Source: Phycisphaeraceae bacterium (lineage in GTDB: Bacteria; Planctomycetota; Phycisphaerae; Phycisphaerales; Phycisphaeraceae). From it: a DNA stretch of 5,736 nt. The notes beneath the pieces are model-generated. The model ran no database searches. It had not been told where the DNA came from and saw only the letters and a list, made by a program, of their open reading frames with translations. This document shows positions 1 through 5,036 of this stretch, in pieces. Where the stretch lies: assembly GCA_007119405.1 (NCBI GenBank), contig SKPT01000490.1, positions 1 to 5,736 of the forward strand, written 5' to 3'. A program made the position numbers and the translations under genes. The stretch's first letter is position 1. Each line of letters opens with the position of its first letter.

Positions 1-1
1 C

Positions 2-148
2 AAGTCGCGCATCGACGCCTACTCCGGCCGCGTGCGCGCCCTGCAGCAGCACTTCCCCTACACACTGGCCAACGGCCACGAGGTCTACCTCGAGGACGAG
101 CACGGCCGGCGCGAGCGGCAGCCGACGGTGCTCGTGCGCGTGCATTGA
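2..148 (+). CDS. C-terminal fragment of an unrecognised protein
   Basis: An open frame runs in from the left edge and ends at a TGA at 146-148, leaving 48 residues that finish in VLVRVH. Codon use is strongly biased to G or C in the third position (for example ATC GAC GCC TAC), as in the other genes here, which supports real coding. The fragment is charged, with many Arg, Glu and His, and has no membrane segment or motif I can name. It converges on rplL, with 224 nt between the two stop codons. I do not recognise the family; the missing N-terminal part would be needed. Confidence 0.6.
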   Translation, partial: KSRIDAYSGRVRALQQHFPYTLANGHEVYLEDEHGRRERQPTVLVRVH

Positions 149-158
149 CGCCGCTCGC

Positions 159-229
159 CAGCATCCCGAAGGGTGCTGTGTGCTGCGGCCATCCACCGTT
201 GATCGCACGCAGCAGCCTTCGGGATGCTG
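159..229. repeat. 14-bp perfect inverted repeat downstream of the plus-strand gene
   Basis: CAGCATCCCGAAGG at 159-172 is matched exactly by its reverse complement at 216-229. Inside, TGCTGCG at 181-187 pairs with 208-214, so the whole can fold as a long two-part stem. It begins 11 nt after the stop codon of the plus-strand gene and could serve as its transcription end, but no T-run follows the right arm. The right arm lies inside the dispersed repeat at 200-265, so the structure may instead be part of that element. Confidence 0.7.
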
Positions 230-265
230 TGTGGCACCGACCAAAGGCCTTCTCACACACGTTCT
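200..265 (+). repeat. Dispersed 66-bp repeat, copy 1
   Basis: This segment aligns with 3066-3132 in the same orientation at roughly 80% identity by hand count, with one 1-bp gap. Shared blocks include TGATCGCAC, AGCAGCCTT, TGTGTGGCACCG and GTTCT at the right end. Similarity stops abruptly on both sides. Neither copy lies inside a plausible gene. The copies have diverged by substitution, which suggests an old element rather than a recent duplication. Confidence 0.65.
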
Positions 266-309
266 GAATGCGTATCAGTGGTTCTTTCGCCAGGCGCGCG
301 GTGCCCCGG

Positions 310-348
310 ACGACAACCGCCCCGGCACGAGCCGGGGCGGGGTGTCGT
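310..348 (-). terminator. Strong terminator-like hairpin after rplL
   Basis: Positions 317-326 (CCGCCCCGGC) pair perfectly with 331-340 around the tetraloop at 327-330. A further 6 bp pair between 310-315 (ACGACA) and 343-348, across a small internal loop. Read on the minus strand, the stem starts 24 nt after the rplL stop codon, where the operon should end. There is no T-run on either strand, so it is not a classical intrinsic terminator. It could act with Rho, work in both directions between the convergent genes, or protect the 3' end of the mRNA. Confidence 0.6.
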
Positions 349-372
349 TGGCTCTGATTGTCGCGCGGCGGG

Positions 373-756
373 TCACTTGAGCTCGACGCTGCCACCGACC
401 TCCTTGATCTGCTCGGCCAGGGCGTCGGCCTCTTCCTTGGGTACGCCTTCCTTCAGCGGCTTGGGCACGTTGTCCACCAGCTCCTTGGCCTCCTTCAGGC
501 CCAGGCCGGTGGCCTCGCGCACGACCTTGATGACCTTGATCTTCTGGTCGCCCGAGCTTGTGAGCACGACGTCGAAGCTGGTCTTTTCCTCGACCTCCTC
601 GGCCGCGGCGGGGGCGGCGGCGACGGCCACGGCCCCCGCGGCCGGCTCGATGCCGTACTCTTCCTTGAGGTAATTGCCCAGGTCCACCGCCTCCTTGAGG
701 CTCAGACCCACCAGCTTGTCGCCAAGCTCCTTGATGCCGGCTTCCACTTCAGCCAT
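373..756 (-). CDS. rplL: 50S ribosomal protein L7/L12
   Basis: L7/L12 forms the mobile stalk of the large subunit; several dimers bind the C-terminal helix of L10 and recruit translation GTPases. The 127 residues show all three expected parts: a helical N-terminal dimerisation and L10-binding domain (about 1-38), an Ala-rich hinge (39-56), and the globular C-terminal domain from EKTSFDVVL (57) onward. The factor-binding helix [12 protein letters not shown] is at 84-95, and the protein ends in the typical VELK. Length is normal for the family. The start at 756 is preceded by GGAAAGGA at a suitable distance. It is the last gene of the rplK-A-J-L cluster, separated from rplJ by 176 nt, and a strong hairpin follows. 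rpoB, its usual downstream neighbour, is absent. Identity is certain. Confidence 0.98.
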   Translation of the reverse strand: MAEVEAGIKELGDKLVGLSLKEAVDLGNYLKEEYGIEPAAGAVAVAAAPAAAEEVEEKTSFDVVLTSSGDQKIKVIKVVREATGLGLKEAKELVDNVPKPLKEGVPKEEADALAEQIKEVGGSVELK

Positions 757-932
757 GGTTCACGATCCTTTCCACGCAAATGCACGCGTCCGAGAGGTCG
801 CGGCCCATTGCCGCGATTTAACCCAAATGGGCCAGTCGAACGACGATGTCAAGTCATTGTCAATCGCCGATTGTCGATTGAGCTGCCGACGCCGAGCCAT
901 CGGCAATCGGAAACCGACAATCGGTATTGGCG
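757..932 (-). other. rplJ-rplL spacer with possible internal promoter
   Basis: This 176-nt spacer is longer than usual for rplJ-rplL (about 70 nt in E. coli). Its rplJ-proximal half is occupied by the opposed heptamer arrays at 856-924. On the minus strand there are two exact TTGACA hexamers, at 858-863 and 847-852. Neither has a convincing -10 box 16-18 nt downstream; the best AT-rich hexamer, TTAAAT at 816-821, lies 25 nt beyond the second. An extra rplL promoter would fit the multiple copies of L12 per ribosome, but the sequence gives only weak support. Confidence 0.3.
856..924. repeat. Two opposed heptamer arrays (CGATTG / CAATCG family)
   Basis: The left array, 856-883, is four 7-bp units in strict phase: ATTGTCA, ATCGCCG, ATTGTCG, ATTGAGC. 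After a 13-bp gap, 897-924 holds four 7-bp units in the opposite sense: CCATCGG, CAATCGG, AAACCGA, CAATCGG. The arrays form inverted repeats, including a perfect 10-bp pair at 867-876 with 915-924, and a smaller pair at 861-866 with 875-880. The right array ends 8 nt beyond the rplJ stop codon. This motif type is familiar to me from bacterial intergenic regions, where it gives spurious peptides such as IADCRL and IGNRK. Its function is unknown. Confidence 0.7.
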
Positions 933-1484
933 TCACGCCACCTTTTCGATGCTCTCGCCCTGCTCGAGCTTGTCCTTGATCGCGTCGACCAGGCCGGCGA
1001 TCTTCCTGCCCGGGCCGAGCACCGCGCCGACGAGGTTCTGGGCCGGCGTGAGCACGAGCTGGATGACCTGGGCCTGGGCCTCGTCGCGCGTCGGGTACTT
1101 GCTCAGGGCCTCGACCTCGTCCGGGCCGAAGACGATCCCGTCCAGGATCGCGCCCTTGAAGGCGAAGCCTTCGATCTGCTTGGCCCAGCTCATGAGCTCG
1201 CGGGCGACGTCCACGGCCGTGGTGTCGCCGTTGGTCGGATACACCATTGCCGCCGAGCCTTCCAGCAGCTCATCGACCGGTTCCAGGGCCGTGCCCTGGA
1301 AGGCCTTGCGGGCCAAGCTGTTCTTGACGACGGTGACCTTGACCTGCTTCTCGCCCAGGCCGGCGCGCAGGCGGTTGTTGGTCTCGGCGTTGATGCCGCG
1401 AATGTCGATCAGCACCGCGCCGGTCACGTCGCCGAAGCGCTGCTTGTACGACTGGATCATCAGGTTCTTGACGGGCTTGCTCAT
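933..1484 (-). CDS. rplJ: 50S ribosomal protein L10
   Basis: L10 anchors the L7/L12 dimers to the large subunit and in many bacteria represses its own operon by binding the mRNA leader. The 183-residue protein has the rRNA-binding N-terminal domain, with the hallmark segment [14 protein letters not shown] at 48-61 and [11 protein letters not shown] at 106-116, followed by a long C-terminal helical part (about 138-183) that carries L12. It is slightly longer than E. coli L10 (165). I chose MSKPVKNL at 1484 as the start because it fits the family N-terminus; a GAGAG sequence lies about 7 nt upstream. The open frame continues to an ATG at 1550, but that extension only translates the spacer hairpin. 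It lies between rplA and rplL in the normal order. Confidence 0.96.
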   Translation of the reverse strand: MSKPVKNLMIQSYKQRFGDVTGAVLIDIRGINAETNNRLRAGLGEKQVKVTVVKNSLARKAFQGTALEPVDELLEGSAAMVYPTNGDTTAVDVARELMSWAKQIEGFAFKGAILDGIVFGPDEVEALSKYPTRDEAQAQVIQLVLTPAQNLVGAVLGPGRKIAGLVDAIKDKLEQGESIEKVA

Positions 1485-1523
1485 GGCTGTGCTCTCTTGC
1501 TTGGGCGCCGCGTGGCGCCGAGG

Positions 1524-1546
1524 CACTGGCGGACAAGCCGCCAGTG
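1524..1546. repeat. Palindromic repeat CACTGGCGG / CCGCCAGTG
   Basis: CACTGGCGG at 1524-1532 pairs perfectly with CCGCCAGTG at 1538-1546 around the 5-nt loop ACAAG. It resembles a palindrome I recall as abundant in planctomycete intergenic regions, where it is often misread as peptide ([13 protein letters not shown]); this recollection is not verified here. It lies 39 nt upstream of the rplJ start, in the region where translational control of rplJ would act. Confidence 0.7.
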
Positions 1547-1590
1547 GCACCCGATCTCAATGCTTACGATCCCTTCCGCGCCCCCTGCGC

Positions 1591-1610
1591 TCTCGGCGAT
1601 CTTCGCGAGA
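1591..1610 (-). other. Hairpin directly after rplA
   Basis: On the minus strand TCTCGCGA pairs with TCGCCGAGA around an AGA loop, with one bulged C. It begins 5 nt after the rplA stop codon. No T-run follows, so full termination is unlikely. It may be an attenuator, an mRNA processing or stability element, or the first stem of the rplJ leader. Confidence 0.4.
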
Positions 1611-1615
1611 ACGTC

Positions 1616-2305
1616 TTACGACGGCGCTTCGACCCGCACGCTGGGGGTCATCGTCGCGGACAGGGCGAGCTGCTTGATAAAGGTGCCCTTGGCCGCGGCC
1701 GGTTTCATGCGCACGATGTTGTCGATGAAGGCCTGGACGTTCTGCGCCAGGCTCTGGGCGTCGAAGCTCTGCTTGCCCACCACGGCGTGGATGTTGCCGC
1801 CGTTGTCGTTGCGGAACTCGACCTTGCCGGCGCGGTACTCCTTGACCGCGTCGACGACGTTGGGCGTGACGGTGCCGCTCTTGGGCGAGGGCATGAGGCC
1901 CTTGGGCCCGAGCGTGCGCCCCAGCCGGGCGACGACGCGCATCATCTCCGGGCTGGCGATCGCCACGTCGAAGTCCATCCACCCGCCCTCGATCTTCGCC
2001 ACCAGCTCCTCGCCGCCGGCCTCCTCGGCGCCGGCCTCCTTGGCGGGCTTGACCAGGTCGTCGCCGCAGAAGGCGATGACACGCTTGGTCTTGCCGATGC
2101 CGTGCGGCAGCGAGACCGAGCCGCGGATCGCCTGGTCCGCCTGGCGCGGATCGATGCCGAGCTGCATCGCGATCTCCACCGACTGGTCGAACTTGACCGG
2201 CTTGAACGCCTTGATGCGCTGCACCGCCTCCTCCAGCGGCACGGGCGTCTTGTCGGCCGCCTTGCCCCCGTCGGCGCGGTAGCGTTTGCCTGGTTTGCGA
2301 GCCAT
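1616..2305 (-). CDS. rplA: 50S ribosomal protein L1
   Basis: L1 forms the mobile stalk at the E site that helps deacylated tRNA leave the ribosome, and in many bacteria it represses the rplK-rplA mRNA. The 229 residues match the usual length. Visible family segments are [20 protein letters not shown] (43-62) with SLPHGIGK after it (65-72), the [20 protein letters not shown] signature (128-147; the common MPNPK is MPSPK here), and [20 protein letters not shown] (159-178). Domain II, inserted in the middle, spans roughly 75-155. The start [10 protein letters not shown] at 2305 has AAAGG 8 nt upstream; an ATG 16 codons further up is in the spacer and not family-like. It follows rplK by 176 nt, whereas these genes nearly touch in E. 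coli. Confidence 0.97.
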   Translation of the reverse strand: MARKPGKRYRADGGKAADKTPVPLEEAVQRIKAFKPVKFDQSVEIAMQLGIDPRQADQAIRGSVSLPHGIGKTKRVIAFCGDDLVKPAKEAGAEEAGGEELVAKIEGGWMDFDVAIASPEMMRVVARLGRTLGPKGLMPSPKSGTVTPNVVDAVKEYRAGKVEFRNDNGGNIHAVVGKQSFDAQSLAQNVQAFIDNIVRMKPAAAKGTFIKQLALSATMTPSVRVEAPS

Positions 2306-2481
2306 CGATCTGCCTTTCGAGTTCCCGCGGCCGAGGCCGGGGTCGTCTCCCACGATTCAGGCTCGTGGTAAGCCTTGAAAATCAGCCACGAATGAACACG
2401 AATAAACACGAATTAATGGGAGAGAAGGCCGGCCTTGCCCTTCAATTTGTGTTTATTCGTGTTCATTTGTGGCCATGTCTT
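2306..2481 (-). other. rplK-rplA spacer
   Basis: No gene is visible in these 176 nt. Half is taken up by the long inverted repeat at 2385-2473. Nearer rplA, CCACGA at 2350-2355 pairs with TCGTGG at 2363-2368 (7-nt loop), followed by the L1 ribosome binding site. The spacer separates two genes that are normally adjacent and co-regulated by L1, so the insertion of repeat DNA here may affect their coupling. Confidence 0.6.
2385..2473. repeat. 30-bp inverted repeat built from CACGAAT decamers
   Basis: The left arm 2385-2414 contains three phase-perfect 10-bp units at 2387-2416: CACGAATGAA, CACGAATAAA, CACGAATTAA. The right arm 2444-2473 is its reverse complement at 28 of 30 positions. Both differences are C-to-T, so RNA from the plus strand would pair fully using two G-U pairs, while operon mRNA would have two A-C mismatches. 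The 29-nt loop contains the perfect 12-bp palindrome AAGGCCGGCCTT (2425-2436). The right arm ends 8 nt from the rplK stop codon. The same motif is widespread in bacterial intergenic DNA and yields spurious peptides such as MNTNKHE and FVFIRVHSW. Confidence 0.85.
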
Positions 2482-2916
2482 TCAGAGCTCTCCGTCGACC
2501 TCGATGCCCATCGAGCGGGCGGTGCCGGCGACGGTGCGCATGTTGGCTTCGACGCTTGCCCCCCCGAGCTCCTTGGTCTTTTCCTCGGCGATGGCGCGGA
2601 GCTGGTCGACGCTGACCTTGCCCACCTTGGTCTTGTTGGGCTCGCCGGAGCCCTTGTCCAGGCCGGCGGCGTCGCGCAGGAGCACGGCGGCGGGCGGGCT
2701 CTTGATCTCGAAGTCGAACGTGCGGTCGCGGTAGACGGTGATGACGCAGCCGACGACCTTGCCGTTCAGGTGCTTGGTCGCCTCGTTGAACTGCTGGATG
2801 AACTGGCCGGGGTTGACCCCGTGCTGGCCCAGCGCCGGGCCGATGGGCGGGGCGGGCGTCGCCGTGCCGCCGGGGGCCTGGATCTTGAACTGGCTGGTGA
2901 TCTCTTTCTTGGCCAT
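2482..2916 (-). CDS. rplK: 50S ribosomal protein L11
   Basis: L11 binds 23S rRNA in the GTPase-associated centre, contacts elongation factors and is needed for stringent-response sensing by RelA-type enzymes. The 144-residue protein has the N-terminal domain with the conserved Pro-rich helix PAPPIGPALGQHGVN (21-35), which is also the thiopeptide contact region, and the C-terminal rRNA-binding domain ending in the family signature GTARSMGIEV (131-140). Length is close to the usual 141. The start MAKKEITSQF at 2916 has GAGG 8 nt upstream; the frame is open up to 3141, but that stretch translates the promoter and repeats. It is the first gene of the rplK-A-J-L cluster. secE and nusG, which normally precede it, are replaced by a sulfatase gene. 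Confidence 0.98.
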   Translation of the reverse strand: MAKKEITSQFKIQAPGGTATPAPPIGPALGQHGVNPGQFIQQFNEATKHLNGKVVGCVITVYRDRTFDFEIKSPPAAVLLRDAAGLDKGSGEPNKTKVGKVSVDQLRAIAEEKTKELGGASVEANMRTVAGTARSMGIEVDGEL

Positions 2917-2933
2917 GGCTGAAGCCTCGTGGT

Positions 2934-2984
2934 CGCGGGTCGGTCCCCGGCCCGCGCGCGGCGGCTCCGGGGCGGGGCGAGCCG
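2934..2984 (-). promoter_or_regulatory. Structured rplK leader
   Basis: If transcription begins near 2981, the rplK leader is about 65 nt and very GC-rich. It could form a hairpin at 2934-2956 (CGCGGG with CCCGCG, then CGG with CCG around a 3-nt loop, one mismatch between). A weaker 6-bp stem, 2962-2967 with 2979-2984, overlaps the predicted transcription start. L1 represses rplK-rplA through a site near the start of the mRNA in several bacteria; whether the 2934-2956 hairpin is that site is not shown. Confidence 0.35.
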
Positions 2985-2987
2985 GGC

Positions 2988-3015
2988 AGTATAGCAAGAG
3001 GAATGCAGAATTCAA
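2988..3015 (-). promoter_or_regulatory. Sigma70-type promoter for the rplKAJL operon
   Basis: On the minus strand TTGAAT (3010-3015) is followed after 16 nt by TATACT (2988-2993), with a TGC directly upstream of the latter, giving an extended -10. This is the best promoter I see in the window and lies about 72 nt upstream of the rplK start codon. The -35 hexamer lies within the heptamer array at 3001-3028, so the repeat appears to be part of the promoter. Confidence 0.7.
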
Positions 3016-3028
3016 AATGCAGAATGCA
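3001..3028. repeat. Heptamer array (GAATGCA family)
   Basis: Four 7-bp units in strict phase: GAATGCA, GAATTCA, AAATGCA, GAATGCA. The AT-rich array stands out against very GC-rich flanks. The motif type is common in bacterial intergenic DNA and gives spurious peptides like FCILNSAF. It overlaps the -35 box of the rplK promoter. Confidence 0.75.
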
Positions 3029-3065
3029 GCATGGGCAGGCGGTTCGGCATCGGCCTGGGCCGACG

Positions 3066-3132
3066 TGATCGCACCCCAGCAGCCTTGGGCGTGGTGTGTG
3101 GCACCGGCCCCAGGGCGTCGCACACGCGTTCT
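3066..3132 (+). repeat. Dispersed 66-bp repeat, copy 2
   Basis: This is the second copy of the element at 200-265, in the same orientation and about 80% identical. Its right end coincides with the first base of the sulfatase stop codon (3132-3134). It fills the space between the sulfatase gene and the rplK promoter and might influence transcription ending between them. On the minus strand GTGTG and CACAC near its ends could pair, but no T-run follows. Confidence 0.65.
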
Positions 3133-4544
3133 CAGGCCCACGCCTCCGCCTGCTCGACCCGCCGCTGCCCCGAGCCCATCGTCTCGGGCTCGACGATGCG
3201 CGGCTCGGCCTCGCCTGCCTCGACCATCCGCCGCACCAGCCGCTGACGCATCACCTCGCGCACGGGCGCGTGACTCAACGCGCTGACCAGGTTCGTCAGC
3301 TCGTGCGGGTCGTACGCCAGGTCATACAAGAACGCCTCGCGATAGGTGCTCGCCTGGCCATGGCCGTCCGGGTCCTCGGCGACGACGGCGTACTTCCAGC
3401 GCTTCGTCCGCACCGCCCGGCCGGTGTGCGACTCGCTGATCTGCACGAAGACCTCCTCCGGCCAGCTCGCCGTCGCGTCGGGGTCGCGGCGCAGCAAGGG
3501 GAGGATGGAGCGGCCCTGCATGGTGGCCGGCACGTCGAGGCCGCACGCTTCGAGCAGCGTCGGCGGCAGGTCGACGAGGCTCACGAGCTGACCCAGCTCG
3601 CCGCCGGCCATGAAGCCCGGGCCGTGCAGCATCGTGGGCACGCGGATCGAGCTTTCGTGGCATGAGCGCTTGTACTCGCCGTTGCGCGTCTTGAAGTGGC
3701 AGGCGTGGTCGGACGTAAACAGGATGATCGTCTTCTCCAGCAGCCCCAGGCTGATCAGCGCGTCGACCAGCCGGCCCAGTGCTTCGTCCAGGCGCTTGAC
3801 CATGCCCCAGTACCCGCCCAGGTGGGCGTGGGTCGAGCCCCCGGCCCGCCCGTCGTCCTCGCGATACGCCGGCAACGCCGCCAGGTCCGGCGGGGTCCAG
3901 CGGCCGGTGTAACGCTCGCGATAGCCCACCGGCGGGGGGTAGTCGTCCACGTGGTTCTGATGGTGCGGCTCGATGTACGAAACCATCAGAAAGAAGGGCT
4001 CCTTCTTGTGCGCATCGACGTAGCGGATCGCCGCGTCGGTGCACGCGTCGACGCGGTAGCCCGGCAGGTGGTGGGGCTCGTTGTCGTTGTCATAGAGCAC
4101 CGTGTGGTACTCGTCGACGCTGAACTCGAGCGCCTCGGCCGCGAGCCAGTCCTGGTACCCGCCGCGATGCGAGGCCTTGACCGGCCCGCGCTTCTCGCCG
4201 GCCAGCCCCTCGCGTCCGGCCAGGTGCCACTTGCCGATGTAGCCCGTGCGATACCCGGCGTCGTTGAAGCATGAGGCGAGTGTCGGGAACCGGCGGCGAT
4301 CCGTCGGCAGGGCGATGCCGTTGCGCCAGCAGCCGGTCGTCGTGGCGTAGGTGCCGGTCTGCAGGCACGCCCGGGCCGGGCCGCACACCGGCTGGCAGGT
4401 GAAGCTGTTGGCCACGTGCGTGCCGGCCCGCGCCAGGCGATCGAAGTTCGGCGTCAGCTCCAGCGGGTTGCCGTGCAGCCCCGTCGCGTCGTGCCGCTGC
4501 TGGTCGGTGAAAAAGACGATCACATTGGGCTGTTGCTGGGGCAT
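3132..4544 (-). CDS. Type I sulfatase, Cys-type, no signal peptide
   Basis: This 470-residue protein belongs to the alkaline-phosphatase-like sulfatases, which hydrolyse sulfate esters with a formylglycine made from Cys or Ser. The modification motif CGPAR is at 54-58, with C54 as the predicted catalytic residue. Metal and active-site positions look intact: D14 in VFFTDQQ (the second Asp of the usual pair is Gln, a known variant), GKWHL at 104-108, EPHH at 192-195, TSDH at 277-280, and K292. The start is set by GGAGG at 4551-4555, 6 nt before the ATG at 4544; an ATG at 4550 lies directly against that site. The N-terminus is PQQQPN followed at once by the first strand of the fold, so no export signal is seen. 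The substrate cannot be read from the sequence. No sulfatase-maturing enzyme lies in the window. Confidence 0.92.
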   Translation of the reverse strand: MPQQQPNVIVFFTDQQRHDATGLHGNPLELTPNFDRLARAGTHVANSFTCQPVCGPARACLQTGTYATTTGCWRNGIALPTDRRRFPTLASCFNDAGYRTGYIGKWHLAGREGLAGEKRGPVKASHRGGYQDWLAAEALEFSVDEYHTVLYDNDNEPHHLPGYRVDACTDAAIRYVDAHKKEPFFLMVSYIEPHHQNHVDDYPPPVGYRERYTGRWTPPDLAALPAYREDDGRAGGSTHAHLGGYWGMVKRLDEALGRLVDALISLGLLEKTIILFTSDHACHFKTRNGEYKRSCHESSIRVPTMLHGPGFMAGGELGQLVSLVDLPPTLLEACGLDVPATMQGRSILPLLRRDPDATASWPEEVFVQISESHTGRAVRTKRWKYAVVAEDPDGHGQASTYREAFLYDLAYDPHELTNLVSALSHAPVREVMRQRLVRRMVEAGEAEPRIVEPETMGSGQRRVEQAEAWA

Positions 4545-4686
4545 GGCCATCCTCCGGGGCAGGCCGGGGCGGGCACGCCACCCGCGGCATCCGTTGAGCA
4601 CGTGTTCCCGGCAGAACCCGGGAAGGGAAGAGGCAACGACCAACCCCGCCGTCCGGCTTCGGGAACCCGGGACCCGAGCTGGCAAG
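4545..4686 (-). other. Spacer between tRNA-Leu and the sulfatase gene
   Basis: I see no gene and no convincing promoter in these 142 nt. TTCCCG at 4605-4610 can pair with CGGGAA at 4619-4624 (8-nt loop), a weak hairpin without a T-run. The sulfatase could therefore be transcribed by readthrough from the tRNA genes or from a promoter I do not recognise. Confidence 0.4.
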
Positions 4687-4770
4687 TGCGGGCGGGAGGA
4701 TTCGAACCTCCACGGGTATTACCCCACCAGGACCTAAACCTGGCGCGTCTGCCAATTCCGCCACGCCCGC
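4687..4770 (-). tRNA. tRNA-Leu, anticodon UAG
   Basis: The minus strand folds as a class II tRNA. The acceptor stem is GCGGGCG with CGCCCGC; the anticodon stem CCAGG/CCTGG encloses the loop TTTAGGT with anticodon TAG; a long variable arm has a GGT/ACC stem; and the T-arm is GGAGG-TTCGAAT-CCTCC. The discriminator base is A, as expected for leucine. The 3' CCA is not encoded (CTT follows), so it must be added by the CCA-adding enzyme. It lies 66 nt downstream of the CAG isoacceptor and is probably in the same transcript. Confidence 0.96.
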
Positions 4771-4836
4771 GACGGCCCCCTCGTCTGGACTTGTCGGCCG
4801 GACTTGCCCCCAACGTGTCGCACGGACGAAGTGGAA

Positions 4837-4922
4837 TGCGGCCGAGAGGAGTCGAACCTCCACGGGGTGTTATCCCCACTAGGACCTGAACCTAGCGCGT
4901 CTGCCAATTCCGCCACGGCCGC
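4837..4922 (-). tRNA. tRNA-Leu, anticodon CAG
   Basis: This is a class II tRNA on the minus strand. The acceptor stem is GCGGCCG with CGGCCGC; the anticodon stem CTAGG/CCTAG encloses the loop TTCAGGT with anticodon CAG; a long variable arm follows; and the T-arm is GGAGG-TTCGACT-CCTCT with one G-U closing pair. The discriminator is A and no CCA is encoded. It is the first tRNA of the pair and has a promoter-like sequence just upstream. It reads CUG, likely a dominant leucine codon in this GC-rich genome. Confidence 0.96.
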
Positions 4923-4939
4923 AGCGGGTAGAAAATCGT

Positions 4940-4967
4940 AGTTTATCGCGGGGCCAGATGCAATCAA
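4940..4967 (-). promoter_or_regulatory. Promoter for the tRNA-Leu pair
   Basis: On the minus strand TTGATT (4962-4967) is followed after 16 nt by TAAACT (4940-4945), 17 nt before the 5' end of tRNA-Leu(CAG). The spacing is good; the -10 matches consensus at 4 of 6 positions. No other candidate in the hslV-tRNA gap is better. Confidence 0.5.
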
Positions 4968-5006
4968 GGCGATCCCGCCCTATGCCGCCGGCCCCCCCTT
5001 CTGCTT

Positions 5007-5036
5007 CGTGCCTGGGTGCCTGCGTGCCTTTGCCTT
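5007..5036. repeat. Octamer array running into the hslV stop codon
   Basis: Three 8-bp units, CGTGCCTG, GGTGCCTG and CGTGCCTT, fill 5007-5030, and a partial unit TGCCTT continues to 5036. The last two bases belong to the hslV stop codon (5035-5037, TTA on this strand). This is another motif type that recurs in intergenic DNA. No terminator hairpin for hslV is visible in the rest of the spacer. Confidence 0.6.

Larger units (their letters stand above)
1485..1615 (-). promoter_or_regulatory. rplJ leader region, candidate L10 autoregulatory leader
   Basis: In many bacteria the mRNA just upstream of rplJ binds the L10-L12 complex and limits translation. This 131-nt spacer occupies that place and could fold into three hairpins on the minus-strand RNA: 1591-1610 (8 bp with one bulge and a 3-nt loop), 1524-1546 (9 bp, 5-nt loop) and 1504-1519 (GGCGCC twice, 6 bp, 4-nt loop). 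I cannot show the kink-turn expected of a true L10 leader, so the regulatory call rests mainly on position. Confidence 0.35.

Noticed and set aside
816..863. Separate rplL promoter using one of two TTGACA hexamers
   Set aside because: No acceptable -10 hexamer lies 16-18 nt downstream of either; the match may reflect the adjacent heptamer array. Kept only as a low-confidence remark.
1485..1550. N-terminal extension of L10 back to an ATG at 1550
   Set aside because: It only translates the CACTGGCGG palindrome and spacer; the family-like N-terminus begins at 1484.
358..2371. Long plus-strand open frames antisense to rplL, rplJ and rplA
   Set aside because: They overlap certain ribosomal protein genes and arise from high GC content, which makes stop codons rare in the opposite frames. 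Their translations show no family resemblance.
2385..2473. Small protein starting MNTNKHE on the plus strand, and its mirror on the minus strand
   Set aside because: Both are translations of the CACGAAT decamer repeat, a known source of spurious predicted proteins.
2917..3141. N-terminal extension of L11 back to an ATG at 3141
   Set aside because: The extension translates the promoter, the GAATGCA array and the dispersed repeat. The L11 family starts at MAKKE, which has its own ribosome binding site.
4545..4685. Longer sulfatase start with a possible lipoprotein-like segment (VVASSLPGFC)
   Set aside because: The stretch contains the ribosome binding site used for the ATG at 4544, and the segment is followed by Arg-rich sequence unlike a mature sulfatase N-terminus. 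It lies in the tRNA spacer.
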